Source of the DNA: Dicaeum eximium
Lineage: Eukaryota; Chordata; Aves; Passeriformes; Dicaeidae
Assembly: GCA_013396995.1 (NCBI GenBank)
Contig: VWZP01002845.1
Location: 4,482,773-4,546,772 of the forward strand
DNA length: 64,000 bases
Direction of reading: 5' to 3'
The position numbers and the translations under genes are program-made. The notes beneath the pieces were generated by a model that was not told where the DNA came from, made no database searches, and saw nothing but the letters and a program-made list of their open reading frames with translations. Position 1 is the first letter of the stretch, and every line of letters starts with the position of its first letter. Positions 14,247-26,200 of the stretch are shown in pieces.

Positions 14247-14925
14247 TGTATTGATTTTGGCTGGGATAAAGTTAATTTTCTTCACAGTAGCTGGTGTGGG
14301 GCTATGTTTTGGATTTGTGCTGGAAACAGTAATAACATGGGGATGTTTTGGTTACTGCTGAGCAGGGTTTACACAGGGTCAAGGCGTTTTCTGCTTCTCA
14401 CCCTACCCCACCAGCGAGTGGGCTGGGGGGGCCACGTGGAGTTGGGAGGGGACACAGCAGGGACAGCTGACCCCAGCTGACCAAAGGTGGTCAGTAGTCA
14501 TCAGGTGGGCATCTTAATACCCTGTGAAGAGACTGTTTAATTATATTTATCTGTGACCTTCTATAGCTAGACCTACCTAATTGCTACCCAGACCATGTGG
14601 TGTCATGTGCAGCTGATAAAGCTTGGGAAGAAGGAAGAAGGCGAGATGCTCAGAGTGATGATGTTGATCTTCCCAAGTAATCATAAAGCGTGATGGAGCC
14701 TGGCTTTCCTGGGAGATGGCTCAACACCCACCTGGCTCTGGGAAGTTGTGAATGAATTCTTTAATTTTCTTTGCTTGCTTGAGGCTTGTGCATTACATAT
14801 TAAACTGTCTTTACCTCAGCCCATGGGTTTTCTCATTTTTACCCTTCTGATTCTCCCATCCTACTATACAGGGAATGAGTGAGCAGCTGTGGGGCTGAGC
14901 TGCCTTCTGGGGTTAAGCCACAACA
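14247..14925 (+). mobile_element. Solo LTR of an avian ERVL-type endogenous retrovirus
   Basis: The segment begins TG, runs through 'gattttggctgggataaagt', 'ttctgcttctcaccctaccc' and 'ggacagctgaccccagctga', then 'gtgatggagcctggctttcc' and 'attaaactgtctttacctca', and ends 'ggttaagccacaaca'. This is the order of a very common avian ERVL LTR that I recognise from memory. No gag, pol or env sequence adjoins it, so it is read as a solo LTR left by LTR-LTR recombination. A foreign 95-bp block interrupts it at 14491-14585. Flanks share only about four bases (gctc), so the target-site duplication is degraded or the 5' edge is off by a base or two. Confidence 0.8.
14491..14585 (+). repeat. 95-bp inverted-repeat arm inside the LTR (recipient copy)
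   Basis: This block is the exact reverse complement of 15220-15314 (95 of 95 by eye). It is not part of the LTR consensus I remember, which runs straight from 'gaccaaagg' into the segment beginning near 14586. The block is therefore read as an insertion copied in inverted orientation from local downstream DNA. Identity stops abruptly at both ends. Confidence 0.8.
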
Positions 14926-15219
14926 GGCTCATTTTGTAACTTCATTACATTTAAAAATGCATCAAATATGAAAATTAAATGCAACACTTCCCCTCCTTTT
15001 TTTTTTTTCTTTTAAGTGACATTAAAAATTATTTGAATGAGGAAATGCATAGAGGAAGACAACAGCATATATAGATTTAACTCCAGCTTAGCATATAGAA
15101 GTTTAGCTTCAGCTGTGCTTCCTTGTGGATTTTAAATTCTTCCTTATTTAAATCTTTAGGAATGTTTTTACTCTTGCATGGAGAAGGACTAGAAAGAGGT
15201 GAGTGCTTCAGCTTAAAGA

Positions 15220-15314
15220 AGCAATTAGGTAGGTCTAGCTATAGAAGGTCACAGATAAATATAATTAAACAGTCTCTTCACAGGGTATTAAGATGCCCAC
15301 CTGATGACTACTGA
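15220..15314 (-). repeat. 95-bp inverted-repeat arm (probable donor copy)
   Basis: Perfect inverted match to 14491-14585, with 634 bp between the arms. It lies in otherwise unremarkable single-copy-looking sequence, which is why it is taken as the source. The pair could fold into a 95-bp stem if transcribed. Confidence 0.8.
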
Positions 15315-18300
15315 ACTTTAAAAAACAGCTAAAGATGCAATGTAAAACTATTAAAAACTAATAATAATTCTCTCACCTCATTGGGTTTGTGTCTCACATT
15401 CCTAATACATACTTGTTTTAAAAGAACACTGTTTTATAACAGGATAGTTAATTCTGTAACAACATGAAATACCTTAACTGCCAGAGACTGCAAAAGTGTC
15501 CTGGTGGTGGACACCAGTAGCATCAAGTCTGTCTGAACTGCAGTGAGTTTTAATAATCAGAAAATGAAGCTTTAGTGACATACTAGCAGCTGGTTTTAGA
15601 GGTCAGCACACAGGACAGTTGAACCTCGCTTGTAGTAGTCAGCAGTGCTCCATGTACAAGGAGCAGCTGCTCAGCCTGGAGGTGGGATTCAGCTGCCCAA
15701 ATGCAGGTACTTCGTATCTCAGCATCTCTTACGGGTCATGTAAAGCAGCATCTAAAAGGCCAGATTTTCCACTGATTTTGAGAAGAATTTAGGACAAGTT
15801 GTTTACAAGCAGATGCTTGCACTGTAAACCATTAAAGGTAGGTACATTGCATCCAGCGTGTCTGATGAAACATTAGCAGCCCTTGGCTGATGGGTGGGGA
15901 ACTTCTTAAGCTACTCCAGCTTGACTGCAGCTGCTCTATGCTAGTGGCAACACCACGCTTCTAGGCTTATTTATAAAGTTTGGCACACCTTTTCATGGTG
16001 TATTTGTAAATACTAGAAATAATTCTGTTTAAATTATGGCCACTTTTTACACGGATAACAGATACATAGCTAGATTATATCTTTCTTACAACGATGCAAA
16101 CCATAATAAACTTCCATGACATTTTTGAAACTGTAATGGTATAAAAATAATGTGCTTGGACAGAACCATGCTTAGCTACAAGACTCAGTCTCCTTAACTT
16201 ACATCTTAAACATATGTTTTTCTTGGTGACACACTTGGCAAAGAGGTCAACGGTGCATTTCTGTCCCTTGCAAAAGCTCATCTCTTCCTCAGACCTGTTT
16301 ACAAGGTCATGCAATTAAGAACATCAGAGACCAGTTAAAAGTTACACCTTCTTTTGCAAGGCTCCTTTCAACTCAGATGATTTCACCAACCTAGCTGGCA
16401 GTACCACCACATCAACCCCTGTACTAGCCCAAGAGACAGAGTGGTATGTACAGTAGAAGGCAAGAACAAGTGCTGAGGGGTGGAGACCAGGTAAGTCAGT
16501 TTAGCTGCCAAGGAAAATATGCAAAGAATAGCACAGAAAGGCATTTAAAGTTGAAGAGGCTCCTCCAGATAATTCAGAGCAGAAGCCTAACTAACAGTCT
16601 GAACTGCTCTCTGGAGGAGCCTCTCTCACTCCTTCAGCTATGCAAGGCATCTAGGGAGACAAGCCTCCTAATTTAGACATCTAAGTTAGATTTTAAACGT
16701 AGGCAGTGAATATTCCCCCTGAGAATGTGAATGGGATGTTGTAATAGTTTAAAACATGTTTCACCCAAGCTGTGATGCCAATGTCTGGTCTTTTATGAGA
16801 TACTGTTCTTTGTGCCACCAATCCTATACTGACACAACCATGTTTCTCATTTATTAGATAAATGAACAACATTAACAGAATGCACATTGTTCAGTGATGG
16901 TCCAAATTTTGAAGTTAAAAAAAGATTCACAATTTTACTCTCAAAATACGAACCAGATTAAGTTGTTCACATGGAAACCACTGCAAATTCCCAGTAGTAA
17001 TCATTTTAGGGGACCAGAAAGGGAAAAGAGATTCTTCACAATGATCACCAGTCTATATTTAACTTTACTGCTCTCCTCAAACATTTTTTTTAAATTTTTC
17101 AATTAGGAGCTTTGATCTGTAATTACATCTTGTCTACATTGCTCTTATCTACCCAGAACTTCACATATTCAGTGATGTGGCTTTCAGAACTTATCACTAA
17201 AAGACAGAAGTTGTGAAGTTGTTCTTTTAATGCAGATGCATGGCTTACCTCTTGCCCTGCAAAATCTTGATACTAAGGCACACACCAGAACACCAATTTT
17301 CAGTGTCTTACTCCAGTGTAAACACCCTCATAGCCATTGATCACTGCACTATTCAGAGGACTACTTGAGACAGTTGTGGAAGGAATGCTCTTTAAATGTA
17401 GCTACCTTCTCTCCTGGATGAATATGTTTACAGGAGCAGATTGTTAAAACCAATTCATTTTCTAGTGTCTCACACTGTGGAACTGCAACTAACGTGCCTA
17501 AGAAATCAAACATGCTGGGCAAACCATTAATATGTATTAGACTGTAATTTGTTTATTCTAGTGGTTTGGGTATCTACACAGTGTGTGCAAAGAGCTGCCC
17601 AACAGCTCCCTGATTTGAAACTGCCACTGCTAAGTCAGAAAAATATCTATGGGGGAATGAGAATAATATATACTAGCATGATTTAAAATGGTGGTGCCTG
17701 AGTCAATGGGCTCAACCGATGTAATTGGTTCAAACGATCAAAGCCTACTGTCCTATGGTGTTGTATTCATTTCCACTTAGCCCTCATCCCTTCAAGAAAC
17801 TTGCCAATGGATCATACACGGTATGGCAACTTGTACACAGAAGCAGGGGCTGTGGGTATCGTTAAGTGGGGAGCAGTCAGTCATTTTACATGGGCACACT
17901 GAGCAGCTTGCTGCCAGATGAAATCTAGGACAGCCGACTTCTGCCTGCCTTGTGCTCTGCAGAAGCACCAGCTGAGTGTATCTTTTCTACTGTGCTACAT
18001 ACTACAAAACTAAAAGGAACTCAGTTAGACCTCCATCCTTCTGCAAATGTGGTAGAAACTGAGCAGTGAGGCTCAAACTTATTGCAATGAGATGGACAGT
18101 GCAACTCCAGAATGTCACATCTTTAAACAGCTTAAAGTTCACACTTTACCATGAAAGAGTTGTACCACCACACAAAAGCACATCAGGAGAGATTTTCTCT
18201 CAGGTGTCAACCCCAGCAGACAGATTAAGGGAACTCTGCCACTTGATACTGTCTAGTGGTCTGCCACAAAGTTGAGATGGTGTGAATACACTTTCTTTCC

Positions 18301-20445
18301 TGGTCCAGGTCTTCACTTAACAGTTGCTGACATCCAGCTCCTTGGGCATGACTCTACGTTCTCTGAGGTTTCTGTCCAAGTTTCCTCTCTCTTTGTTTTG
18401 ACTGCTGTAAACTCCTTTCTAATTCCTTCTCCAAAAAGTAATACTCCAACGTACAGAAAATGCTTCTGCATGTTAAGTATACACATAAAAGAAACACAAT
18501 ATCCTAGTTCCTGTTTATGGTTCTAATTTCTGTCCATAGACTCAAAGCAGAACAGGTGTTTTTTTTTTTTCCACTGTACTGTGGGCTTGTTTAATCTCAT
18601 CTCAAAGATGTCTGCCCTTCCACCTGTGATTTCCATTAAAGTCACACTGGCCTGTTCTTCATCATTTTAATCAACGTACTCAAAACTGCCATGACAGCTT
18701 TCCCTCTCTAGGGCTCTAACAACACAACACATTGGGTGGAACTCCTGTCACCTACCTTTAGACATCTACAGTGCAAACAGTTGTATTTATGTTGATCAGA
18801 CGAGTTTGCTATAAGCACTGGAAAAAAATTAAGCACATTCAGGGCACAATCCACCTTGGTTGAAGCAGGAATTGTATCCCCAAAGTCGTAACTCAGAGCC
18901 AAAAGTCTACAGGACACGTGTCTACATTGACCAGATAAATAAAAACATCCTTGTCTATTCCACCTCTCACCTTCTGGCTTAATTGAAATTCCTCTTGAAA
19001 ATCAACTGCTTTCCCTTACACTGTTCTCTATTAAGAATTCTCAGCACTTTGAGATGTGCCTTGTGGGAAGGATGTCGAGTAAATCCTTCTCAGGGTACAG
19101 ATTCTGAAGTTCTTTCCTAGGAGAAAAAATGGTGGATGTGTCATACTGGTAAATATCATTCCATAAAAATTCTATGCAGAAGAACAATTACTATGTGTGT
19201 ATGAAAATTAACAGTCTACTGATGCCTTTACTGACTTGTGCATAACTTCCCTTGGAAGGTTAATGTCCATGAATATGTAACACGCACCTTCTTCTCCCTA
19301 CTGCTTCCCTATTGTTTTTTCCCTTTTCATTATTACAGCATTTCTCCATACAGCCTGCAAGACCTTTGGTAAAGAGTTATGTTTGCATCTGAGCATTACA
19401 GCTTATTATGAAGGCACAATAATTCCTGTAGTCTAGTTAAATATAATTGCAATGGGAAGGGAAGACAGAAGCAGAGGGCAGTTCATAATTCATAGACTTC
19501 TCACATGATTTCAACCTTCTCCTTGCAGAACTTTGTGGGTGGGAGGAGGTTACAAATGAAGCTTTCTGCTACTTTATGCTAAAAGCCTGTACCAGCCCTC
19601 TAGTCAGTAGAATTTATGTAATGATAACTAAATCAATTCAGAAACCAGTTTTGTTAATCTGTCAGAGACCCTAGGAGTGCACAGCTTTAAACTTCTCTGA
19701 CAGTGTCTGCAATTACTCTAGCTGAAGAGACACTTCTGAACCAAATCTAATGTTCATGGCAAGAGAGTTACATTAATTTATATCAGCTTCTGATTGAACT
19801 GACTAGAATAAATCAGAGCGAGCGGGCACACAGTCAGCTCTGCTGGCAGATTTGCAGATTGCTGGAAAGGGCCATGATAAGTCTCTGGGGTCTGGCTGTG
19901 AGTAATGCTCTCCTCCACCAACACAGCTGGATCCTGCCTAACCACACTTGCTGACACCCACCAACATCATGTCTTATCCAGAACTGGTAAGTTTATAGCC
20001 TCTATCAAAAAATAAAGAGGCTGTAAGCCATGAGAATGTGCTCAGAGTAGAACAAGCTTCAGTGGCTTAAGGTGTCACCTCCCCTACCAGCTATTTCCTA
20101 CCTGCTCTTTGCCTGAAATTACTGCCTCACAGCAGAGTCGGTGGAATGAGACACACACACTAGTCCCAGCTGCTTCAACACAGGGTCCAGCAAATTAGCC
20201 TGAACTGCTAATAAGATGACTTTAACATCATATTTTGCATTAAAATGGCTTAGAAACATCAGTATTTTTTAATCCAGGGACTGCTGTGGAGGCAGGAACC
20301 TTCAGTAAGGAGGTCAGGGAAGCAGTATTTTTTGCAGTAGTCCAGCCAGATTTGCTCATATTTGACCCAGCAATAGGAAAGACTAAGAAATTTCATACTT
20401 CAAGTTATCATTCTTATGGCTTACTAACAGATTTATGAACTTCTG

Positions 20446-20503
20446 GTTGTCTGGCTGGACTAGATGACTTTCTGAGGTCTCCTCCAACATGAATTACCCT
20501 ATA
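20446..20503 (+). mobile_element. Short CR1 3'-end remnant, sense
   Basis: 'ctggctggactagatgactt' followed by 'gaggtctcctccaacat' is the highly recurrent 3' terminus of bird CR1 elements. Only about 55 bp is recognisable. Confidence 0.5.
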
Positions 20504-22136
20504 TACCGAGTGTGTGTGGCCAGGAACCTGAGGACACAGTTCTTCCTGCTGATACAGCCACAGCATATCTTGGCAAACTGTGGAGACCCATGCTTACCAA
20601 ACTTTCCCTCGCTCAAAAGTGCTCAAAATAGGCTGATACTGGTATTGTTCTGGAGTTTAACAACTGCTTTTCAAAAAGGAGATCAGCTGTAGCATGGGGA
20701 CCTCTGCCACTAGGAAGCAGCCCCGCTTTGACTCAATTGTTACTAGAAAAAGAGATGTGGAAAAAACTCCCAACCAGACAAATAGAGATTATGCCCAAAT
20801 AACCAACCTTCTCTGGGTCACAATTTCCTAGCTGGGGGATACAATCCTCAGACAAAGCACTTAATGTGTTGCCTAAGGTGGTAAGAGGTACACAGTCTTG
20901 TGGGAAGGGATATTATGGATATTATCTCTCCCCTAGAAACGCTGAACTCCATAAGGTCTGCACAGCATCCATGCCTTTGAGTATGTGAAAAACGAGCAAG
21001 AATTGATGTCATCATAGGCAGGCAAGTTTGATGAAATCTGGAAAAGGGGGAAGCCAGAGTTGCAGCTGTTATGAATTCATCACGATTTTGGCCCCGGTTC
21101 TAAAATTCTCACAAAGACATAAGACTCTCCACATGATTTTGAGGGAAACAAGATCTGTAGATATATGAGTGACACATTCACGCATGCTGTATTGTTTAAG
21201 AGGCATACTGAGCTTTTTGTTTCAATGCCTGCTCTTTCACTTGTGTCAGTTAGCATTTTTGAGAACCTTATTGTGAGACACAACCTCATGCTGCTGCCTT
21301 AAAGTAACTACAACAGAAATTTTCCAGAGAAATTATGTACTACTATCAGGTGTGATCACAAGCTCATCGTCACTGGGACATTCTCAGAGCTGTCACAAGG
21401 CAGTTTCAGTGGTAAGAGCTCACTGCAGTGGTGCAGCTGCACACAGAAACACAGCTCGGATCCACTGGGATTTCAATGGGCTGCGACTGCCTCCACATCT
21501 CCTCTGCCTTCCTTGTGCCTGCAGCAGCTCTACAGACTCAGCCAATTCGGAAACTTTCAGTTCCAGCTGAACTCGGTTAATTTTTTGGAGGAGCAAAACT
21601 GGCTCTCCACCAGATCAGATCCCAGGCTTGCCGTGCCAGATGGCATCATCAGTGTTACTGCAGTGTAAATAACAAACAGGAAGGCATATCCATGATCAGA
21701 GAGGAATGCAGGACTGCACCTTTTGGTAATACAGACACAGGCTGTCTTGCATTAACTGTGAAATTACAGCCTTAGAAAGGTTTATAACTGCATGGCTCCC
21801 CTCGCAGGACACCAGGCTGCTCTTATTAATGGTGAGCTGCATGCTTCAGAAACGCTAGGTAACATTCACCCTCAGATGACACAAACTGGGTGGTGCCATC
21901 CTGTGAGACTACCTCTGATCGCCAAATACCACTTCGGTCCAGGAACAGGGCAAATCCCTAAATCTGTTCCTTTATGATGCGATAAAAGCATATTAAACTG
22001 CTATAGCAAAGATGGTCCAGTGCCCTTCTGCATTTCCTAGTCACTCCCGCAGACGAGGTGCAGGCACATGAGGTTTGCATGCAGAGTGTGAATGAGCTCT
22101 GATGTGTATGCAGAGCTCTTCCCGGTGGCTCCAGCT

Positions 22137-22377
22137 ACAAGGACACGACGCAAGGGCAGAAAGTGATGCACAGGAAGTTCCAGCTGAACACGAGGAAGGA
22201 CCTCTTTACTGTGCAATGACCGTGCAATGGAACAGAATGCCCAGAGTGCTTGTGGAGCCTCCCTCACTGGAGACATTCAGGAAGGGTCTGGACGCAATCC
22301 TGCGCCACGTGCTCTGCTTGAGCAGGGAGTTTGGACCAGATGACCCCCGGTGGTCCCTTCCAGCCTCATCCTGTGGC
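22137..22377 (+). mobile_element. CR1 LINE 3' fragment, sense, abutting the promoter CpG block
   Basis: The sequence runs 'gggcagaaagtgatgcacag', 'gaagttccagctgaacacga', 'ggaaggacctctttactgtg', 'tggaacagaatgccc', 'ggacgcaatcctg' and 'tttggaccagatgaccccc' to 'ggtcccttccagcct'. That is the last roughly 240 bp of a bird CR1 element in sense. The ORFs are absent, which fits the usual 5' truncation. Its 3' end merges directly into GC-rich promoter-like sequence. Confidence 0.85.
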
Positions 22378-23110
22378 TCAGTTTTCAGCCTCCCCGCCCC
22401 GAGCCCTGGCGCAGCACAGCACAGCGCAGTCCCGGCCGGCGCTGTGCGGCCATCCCGGGCGCTTAAATCCGGCACTCCGTCCCTCCCTCCTGCCCGGCCG
22501 GGCCCGCGCCGCTCCAGCTCCCGCAGCGAGCGGGGCGCTCTCCGCCCGCCTCCGCCCGGGATGCTCAGCGCGGAGCCTGCCGAGGGCTGCCGAACGCGGG
22601 CTGGGCGGCGGCGCCCGCAGCCATTGCCGGCGGTGCCGCGGGTTTTCCTTCAGGAAAATCCCTTTCCCCCGCCGCCAGGACAAGGCGGAGGCGCTCCGGA
22701 GNNNNNNNNNNNNNNNNNNNNNNNNNNNNNNNNNNNNNNNNNNNNNNNNNNNNNNNNNNNNNNNNNNNNNNNNNNNNNNNNNNNNNNNNNNNNNNNNNNN
22801 NNNNNNNNNNNNNNNNNNNNNNNNNNNNNNNNNNNNNNNNNNNNNNNNNNNNNNNNNNNNNNNNNNNNNNNNNNNNNNNNNNNNNNNNNNNNNNNNNNNN
22901 NNNNNNNNNNNNNNNNNNNNNNNNNNNNNNNNNNNNNNNNNNNNNNNNNNNNNNNNNNNNNNNNNNNNNNNNNNNNNNNNNNNNNNNNNNNNNNNNNNNN
23001 NNNNNNNNNNNNNNNNNNNNNNNNNNNNNNNNNNNNNNNNNNNNNNNNNNNNNNNNNNNNNNNNNNNNGGGGGAAACTCGGGTGGGTGCCTGCGGTGAGG
23101 GAAGGATGGG
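22378..23110 (+). promoter_or_regulatory. KATNAL1: CpG island: probable KATNAL1 promoter and non-coding exon 1
   Basis: GC and CpG density rise sharply from about 22390 (for example 'ggccgggcccgcgccgctcc') and stay high up to an N gap at 22702-23068, then fall away by about 23110. It is the only such island upstream of the start-codon exon. The coding exon at 31284 opens with just 14 bp of 5' UTR behind an acceptor site, so a non-coding first exon must lie upstream. This is the best location. The transcription start and exon 1 donor may lie in the gap. A possible donor is the GTGAGG at 23095. Promoter role is inference. Confidence 0.65.
22702..23068. other. Assembly gap (367 N)
   Basis: An unbroken run of N sits inside the GC-rich block. 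GC-rich promoter sequence commonly drops out of bird assemblies, so the hidden bases are probably more CpG island and possibly exon 1. Confidence 0.99.
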
Positions 23111-23176
23111 CTGGGGGCGTCGGGGTGCCAGTGGGGGAGAGAAAGAATACAAGGAAAGGGGCACATAGGAACATAG

Positions 23177-23220
23177 GTGGATGGATGGATGGATGGATGG
23201 ATGGAAGGAAGGAAGGAAGG
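23177..23220. repeat. GGAT/GGAA compound microsatellite
   Basis: About six GGAT units pass directly into four GGAA units, about 100 bp downstream of the N gap. Length is probably polymorphic. Confidence 0.9.
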
Positions 23221-26200
23221 GGAGATGTGCTGGAGCAGAACGGAGGCTGGGAATGGCTACGAAGGAGGCAATGGTCAGAGGGAGCTCTGGAAAGTTTCCC
23301 CAACCAGTTTGCGTTTATAGTTTCCAGTTTCAGGTCTCCTACCACGCTTAGGCTCTGTTGAGCTTGTTGCACTAGGTGGTCTGGACACAGTGTTACCTTT
23401 TAAAAATTTTTCTGCTACATTTCTATTTTTTCCCGTAAAAATTCTGTCATGATGTCAGCATTTGTCCCTTTTCCCTCTCCTGACAGTTCTAGTGTTATTC
23501 TTTATCTTGTGTTCTCTAACAGTCATGAGGGGGAATAAAATTATAGTTTCTTCACGTATCAAAATACACATGTTTATGATTGGTATATAAGGGAGTGCTA
23601 TTTTCTCTTCCTGAAAATCTGTATCTTAAAAACATCAGTGCATTAGTACTCCCTTGTATGTGAATATTGAATTTCTATTCCTACTACAGTTTCATATTTC
23701 ACAGAGATGCATTTCTTTCCAATGAGTGCTTGATTGCAGTTGCAGATTGTTGAGCAGTTTCTTTTTTCTTCCTTCCCCCCCCACCCCTATGTCAGCTATA
23801 TCCTAGACAGGCTTCAGCTTCTTGCAGCTCCTGGTGCTTGCCACACTGCAGAAGTGAACATTGCAGCTGCAGCGTGCTTCCAGGGTGCTTGGCTCTTGGA
23901 GATTTGGGCTTTTGAGCAGGTAATGGGGAGAAATTGATCCTGCCCTGACTTAACCCCAATCAAAAGACCGAGAAGTAAATGTAAGAAAGAAAGAAAATCA
24001 AAGAAAAAAAAATTATAGGCCTTTATCTGGTTTTCTGTGTAATTATTAAAAAAAAAAAAAAAGCTGATTCTTCTGGGGATGAACTGAGAAATCTAAAGAC
24101 TTGATGTCTGTAGCACTAACAGCAATATGCATATAAATGTATATTAAAAAAAATATATCCTATTCTATTTAAGTAATACATATCCTTAGTCCTAAAAAGC
24201 CAATTCTTTGAAATTCAGAGTGTGGTTCGAAAGGTGGAAAAGTATTCAGCCCAAAGTTCTGACCTTATGAGTCAGGGTTATAATCACCTGTGTGAGTGTA
24301 TTAAACCTGCAATTACTCATGGAAAGCTTATCTGGGATGCAGATTGGCTGAGCTGGGAATGGAGCAGCAGCAGCACAGTCTTTGTGGAGCTGGCTGTGCT
24401 CTGGCAAGGCTCTGGGCTGCAGCATGGGGGGAACACGAGTGTGCTGTACCCAGGGCCAGGGGCAGTTTCCCTGCCTTCCTTCCTTGGCACAGAGCCCGAC
24501 CCAAGAAACGCTCTGAACCCCAGCAGGCTCTGCACAGACCCATCTCAGGAGCCTTTGGTGGCATGTTTGCTCTACCAGAAGTGCTTACACACATGATATG
24601 CAGAGAAGCAAGTGGCTCCACAAAGGACCAGAAGGATTATTGACTTGGGCTGGGTTCCACTTTGCTGAGCTCCAGACAGACCCTGCAGAATCCTTCAGGT
24701 ATCTGGGCCTTGCAGCCTGTGAGAGGAGGGGCTGACTGATCCACCTCAGGGCTGGTCCCACCTGAACATGGGCCTGGGTTTGGTTTGATACTAGTGCCAG
24801 AAGCCCTGGAGGCTGTGCTGGAGAGGAGAGGAAGGTGTGGAGCCAGCCTGGGTCCAGCAGGGCTAAGATGGAACAGAAGCTGGCAAGCCTGTCACTGCCT
24901 GACCCGTGTATGTATGGAGTTACACTCTCCAGAGTGCCCCACAGCATTTGTTTTAGCTCCTTTCATTACCCAGCCCTGCTAATGAACACCTCATTACCCC
25001 AAATAACCGTGATGTGGCCATATGGATGTGTCTGAAACTGGTGTATGAGGTGCTTGCAGAAGGATACGGTTCACACTCAGTTTTAGGAATAGCACAGCTG
25101 TCTCTGATTCTCCTTTCTACTTCTTCAGAGAACTTTACTTCAAAGGCTCTGCAAGTGGCTGTTTCATTCTCCAGGATGCTTTCTGTTTGGTTCACAAAAT
25201 GAAATCTCTAATTTAAATCTCTAAATTAATCTTTAATTCAAACACTGACCACCTATTTAGTGTATTCTTATGTGTTTACTTTTAACTTGTGGTGAATATC
25301 TTTACTTCATTTGAAGATTTTTTTTTTCATTTACACTCAAAGTAATTCTCTGTTTCAAGTTAAGAATGCACACAAAAATAGTTTGAGGCCTGCATGCATG
25401 CTTCTTCTCCTTCCCACTTCCATACACATTTCCCCATTAATTCCATGTCTGCTATTGCAGAACAGAGTTTCAGTGCAAAGAGGCCAGAAACCAGTTAGCA
25501 GAAAGCAGCTGACTGAATTAAAAGTTCCCTTGGTGCTGGGTTTCCTGGACCATGGTATGTGTGTGTGTGTGTGTGTGTGTGTGTTTCATCTGGTGTCTGT
25601 ACTGCTTTGAAAAATGGCATAGCCTGCTGCAATCCCAGTGCTGCTGTTGCCATTGTAGCCAGCCTTGTCAATAATGCACACAGCAAAAGGAAAAAACAGC
25701 ACTGGCATAACACATTTCTCATTTTCAATTCATTTACATGTAGGTTAAATTCAAATCTGCTGGAACTGAGCCATGTCCTTCCTTATAGATATGCTTTTAA
25801 CAGGAGTTGTGATCCTGTGAAGTCATGATGGTTAGTTTTCACACCAGTCCATGGGACCACAGCTGCATGTTCAAACAAAGCCATATTAATAGGGAAAGAT
25901 GGATTTAGCTATGGAACTTGGCAAGCCTTTTGTTTGTTTGTTTTTTATCTGACAATGATCAGTTAAAATGTTGTTTTTGTCATGCAAACGTAATGTCTGC
26001 AGCATCAGCAATTGCTTCTGAACAGGGAAGGAAATGAAGATCAGTTGTTCTGCACCCAACACCGAAACAAGAGATAATCTTTATAATAAAGCAGGAAAGA
26101 CTTATTTAATTTCTTTTAATTATTGCATTTTAAAAATATTCTAAAAATCAAATAAAATTTATCAAGCACATAAAAAAATATGGTCTGTATTTCTGTCAGA

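Larger units (their letters stand above)
14926..22136. other. Intergenic sequence between the LTR and the KATNAL1 promoter region
   Basis: I recognise no gene here. Apart from the inverted-repeat arm at 15220-15314 and a short CR1 tail near 20446 it appears as ordinary AT-rich non-coding DNA with short unrelated open frames. Confidence 0.55.

Noticed and set aside
14247..14925. Full endogenous retrovirus upstream of the gene
   Set aside because: Only one LTR is visible. No internal sequence, primer-binding site or second LTR follows within the window.
22102..23361. Open frame of 419 codons on the + strand, and antisense frames over the same place
   Set aside because: They exist only because the 367-N gap translates as X. 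The left part is CR1 tail and GC-rich promoter sequence, and the right part includes a microsatellite. No domain is recognisable.
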